A stretch of 64,000 nt of DNA from an uncultured Pirellulaceae bacterium (GTDB lineage: Bacteria; Planctomycetota; Planctomycetia; Pirellulales; Pirellulaceae), in assembly GCA_937941455.1 (NCBI GenBank), contig CALDHM010000010.1, positions 1 through 64,000 of the forward strand. Reading direction: 5' to 3'. Below the pieces are notes generated by a model that saw nothing but the letters and a program-made list of their open reading frames with translations, was not told where the DNA came from and ran no database searches. Positions 62,811 to 64,000 of this stretch are shown in pieces (position 1 is the first letter of the stretch; each line of letters begins with the position of its first letter). The position numbers and the translations under genes are program-made.

Positions 62811-63740
62811 TCAACGATCGAGCTCCAGGTAAATGTCTTCCATCAGCACGGGGGTCTCCGCCAAGCCTACCGGACGAATGGTTTCGGGATCGACCTCGCG
62901 GTTGATCCGCAGCACCACCGCGGCGCCGAGCAAATCGGATTCCTCACGGACCAGTTCTACGCCAGGCGGCAGGTTGCGCAGCAAATTACGAACATCGTCA
63001 ACTGAACCGTGAAAACGCCGCAGCCGAGCCGCTCGATAAAATCCGGCCAGCGTCCCGCTGTACAGCGATCTCCCCTCGCGCAGCAACGTGACATGAGTGG
63101 CCAGCCGTTGGACCTCCGACAAATCTTGACTTGCAATCAAAAACGTAGTCTGTCGGCGGCGGAAATGTTGAATGGCATCGCGGACACGACCGCGGGACTG
63201 CACGTCCAGTCCAGCGGTCGGCTCATCGAGCAGCACGAATTCCGGCTGATGCTGCAGGGCCCGCAAGATCGCCAGTTTACGCTTCATACCGGCCGACCAT
63301 TTGACGACCCGTTCATGCCGCCGATCGTACAAACCGACTTGCTCCATGAGCTGCTTGGTTTCTTCCTCCCATTTTGCTAATTCCAACCGATAGATGCGAG
63401 CGAAAAACTCGAGGTTTTCCCAAGCCGAGATGTCTTCGTACAGCGCATCGGGCTCGAACAGAACGCCGAGCCGTTGTCGCATGCCGCGGCGACTGCGGTT
63501 CCGCCAGGGATCCTCGCCGAACAGACTGACAGACCCGGACGTGGGACGAATCAAACCGAGAATGATGCGAATCAGGGTGGTCTTACCCGCGCCGTTGTGC
63601 CCGAGCAGAACGTGGACTTGGCCCGCCTCGACATCCAGCGAGACATCGCGGAGAGCTCGCAGTGTTTTGAAATTTCGCGAGACATTGCGAATCGACAACC
63701 GCAGCGAAACGCGTTCCCCCTCTGACGACGGATTCATCAT
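62811..63740 (-). CDS. ABC transporter ATP-binding protein
   Basis: A 309-residue ATPase. Walker A is LGHNGAGKTTLIR; the signature loop reads KWSAGMKRKLAI (S-A-G-M, an unusual but acceptable variant of LSGGQ); Walker B is VLLDEPTAGLD; the D-loop and H-motif region are SQDLSEV, where the usual switch His is Asp-replaced. About 85 residues beyond the core form a C-terminal extension that may bind substrate or partner. The ATG at 63740 overlaps the preceding stop (ATGA). Together with the permease it forms an exporter of the ABC-2 type. Confidence 0.94.
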   Translation of the reverse strand: MMNPSSEGERVSLRLSIRNVSRNFKTLRALRDVSLDVEAGQVHVLLGHNGAGKTTLIRIILGLIRPTSGSVSLFGEDPWRNRSRRGMRQRLGVLFEPDALYEDISAWENLEFFARIYRLELAKWEEETKQLMEQVGLYDRRHERVVKWSAGMKRKLAILRALQHQPEFVLLDEPTAGLDVQSRGRVRDAIQHFRRRQTTFLIASQDLSEVQRLATHVTLLREGRSLYSGTLAGFYRAARLRRFHGSVDDVRNLLRNLPPGVELVREESDLLGAAVVLRINREVDPETIRPVGLAETPVLMEDIYLELDR

Positions 63741-64000
63741 CCCCCCACGCGCTCGCCAATCCAGTGGACCACGTCGGCCGCGGGCAAGCGGATCTGTTCG
63801 AGTGTGTCTCGTTCTCGGATCGTCACCGTCTGGTCTTGCAGCGATTGTCCATCGACCGTGATGCAGTAGGGGGTCCCCGCCTCATCCTGCCGGCGATAGC
63901 GCCGTCCCACCGCCGCCTTCTCGTCGTAGAAAACGTTGAACCGTTTTTTCAAAGCCAGGTAAATTTCTTTGGCCATCTCGGGCATCCCGTCTTTCTTCAC
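63737..64000 (-). CDS. Glycyl-tRNA synthetase, dimeric type (3' end only)
   Basis: Partial: the gene runs off the window at 64000; the C-terminal 87 residues are present. GTPYCITVDGQSL and DQTVTIRERDTLEQIRLPAA match the anticodon-binding domain of the alpha2 (eukaryote-like, dimeric) GlyRS rather than the alpha2beta2 bacterial form. It charges tRNA-Gly. The stop overlaps the ABC ATPase start by four bases, an unusual coupling of a synthetase to a transporter. Confidence 0.9.
   Translation of the reverse strand: MKKDGMPEMAKEIYLALKKRFNVFYDEKAAVGRRYRRQDEAGTPYCITVDGQSLQDQTVTIRERDTLEQIRLPAADVVHWIGERVGG

Overview
The window looks like chromosomal DNA of a planctomycete, most likely from the Pirellulales. 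The evidence is the paired DUF1549/DUF1553 cytochrome and DUF1501 genes (38929-42990), a DUF1559 pseudopilin-type protein (48699-49652), a lipoprotein sulfatase (1857-4214), a Cys-rich YTV-repeat cell-wall protein (33793-35592), tetrahydromethanopterin (H4MPT)-type genes (25992-27676) and an intergenic repeat family. I see no IS element, prophage, CRISPR array, rRNA operon or replication origin. There are two tRNA genes, Arg(CCT) and Ala(GGC).

Layout. 1-11 kb: Cys/Gly-rich lipoprotein, sulfatase, a purM-flavoprotein pair, glycogen debranching enzyme, sigma-54. 11.1-18.6 kb: a tightly coupled membrane/MoxR operon (RDD, SpoIIM-like, membrane protein, DUF4129, DUF4350, MoxR with an N-terminal zinc ribbon, DUF58), of the same type as the mycobacterial moxR2 locus. 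18.7-24.8 kb: M1-type metallopeptidase, FtsQ-like protein, STAS protein, EamA exporter plus DUF502 protein. 24.9-28.6 kb: class I fructose-1,6-bisphosphatase and, upstream of it on the minus strand, a three-gene overlapping operon (TIGR01777 epimerase, MfnF-like, MfnE-like kinase). 28.9-35.6 kb: two large secreted or cell-wall proteins, one a 1530-residue BNR-propeller/PDZ mosaic, the other the YTV protein. 35.7-50.6 kb: YchF, tRNA-Arg, zinc-ribbon membrane protein, planctomycete cytochrome/DUF1501 pair, a primary-like sigma-70 factor, a receiver/ATPase regulator, thiol peroxidase, Coa1-like protein, tRNA-Ala, TrpB, DUF1559 protein and ScpB. 50.6-57 kb: SelA, HU, an alpha-oxoamine synthase and an RND transporter. 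57.8-61.9 kb: a four-gene cassette (esterase, S51/glutamine-amidotransferase-like protein, Fes-like esterase, ATP-grasp ligase). 62-64 kb: an ABC transporter translationally coupled to the 3' end of a dimeric-type glycyl-tRNA synthetase gene.

The strongest candidate for an undescribed system is the 57763-61889 cassette. It pairs an ATP-grasp ligase with an S51-like protein and two serine esterases, a combination that suggests making and cleaving an amide- or ester-linked metabolite. The logic resembles cyanophycin synthetase/cyanophycinase, but the substrate is unknown. Other points worth a second look are the H4MPT gene pair, the PDZ domain inserted into a BNR propeller together with three repeated beta modules, the zinc-ribbon MoxR, and the dispersed palindromic intergenic repeats. 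Many start codons were reassigned here from Shine-Dalgarno (SD) spacing, signal peptides and ATGA overlaps; all functional calls are from motif recognition by eye.
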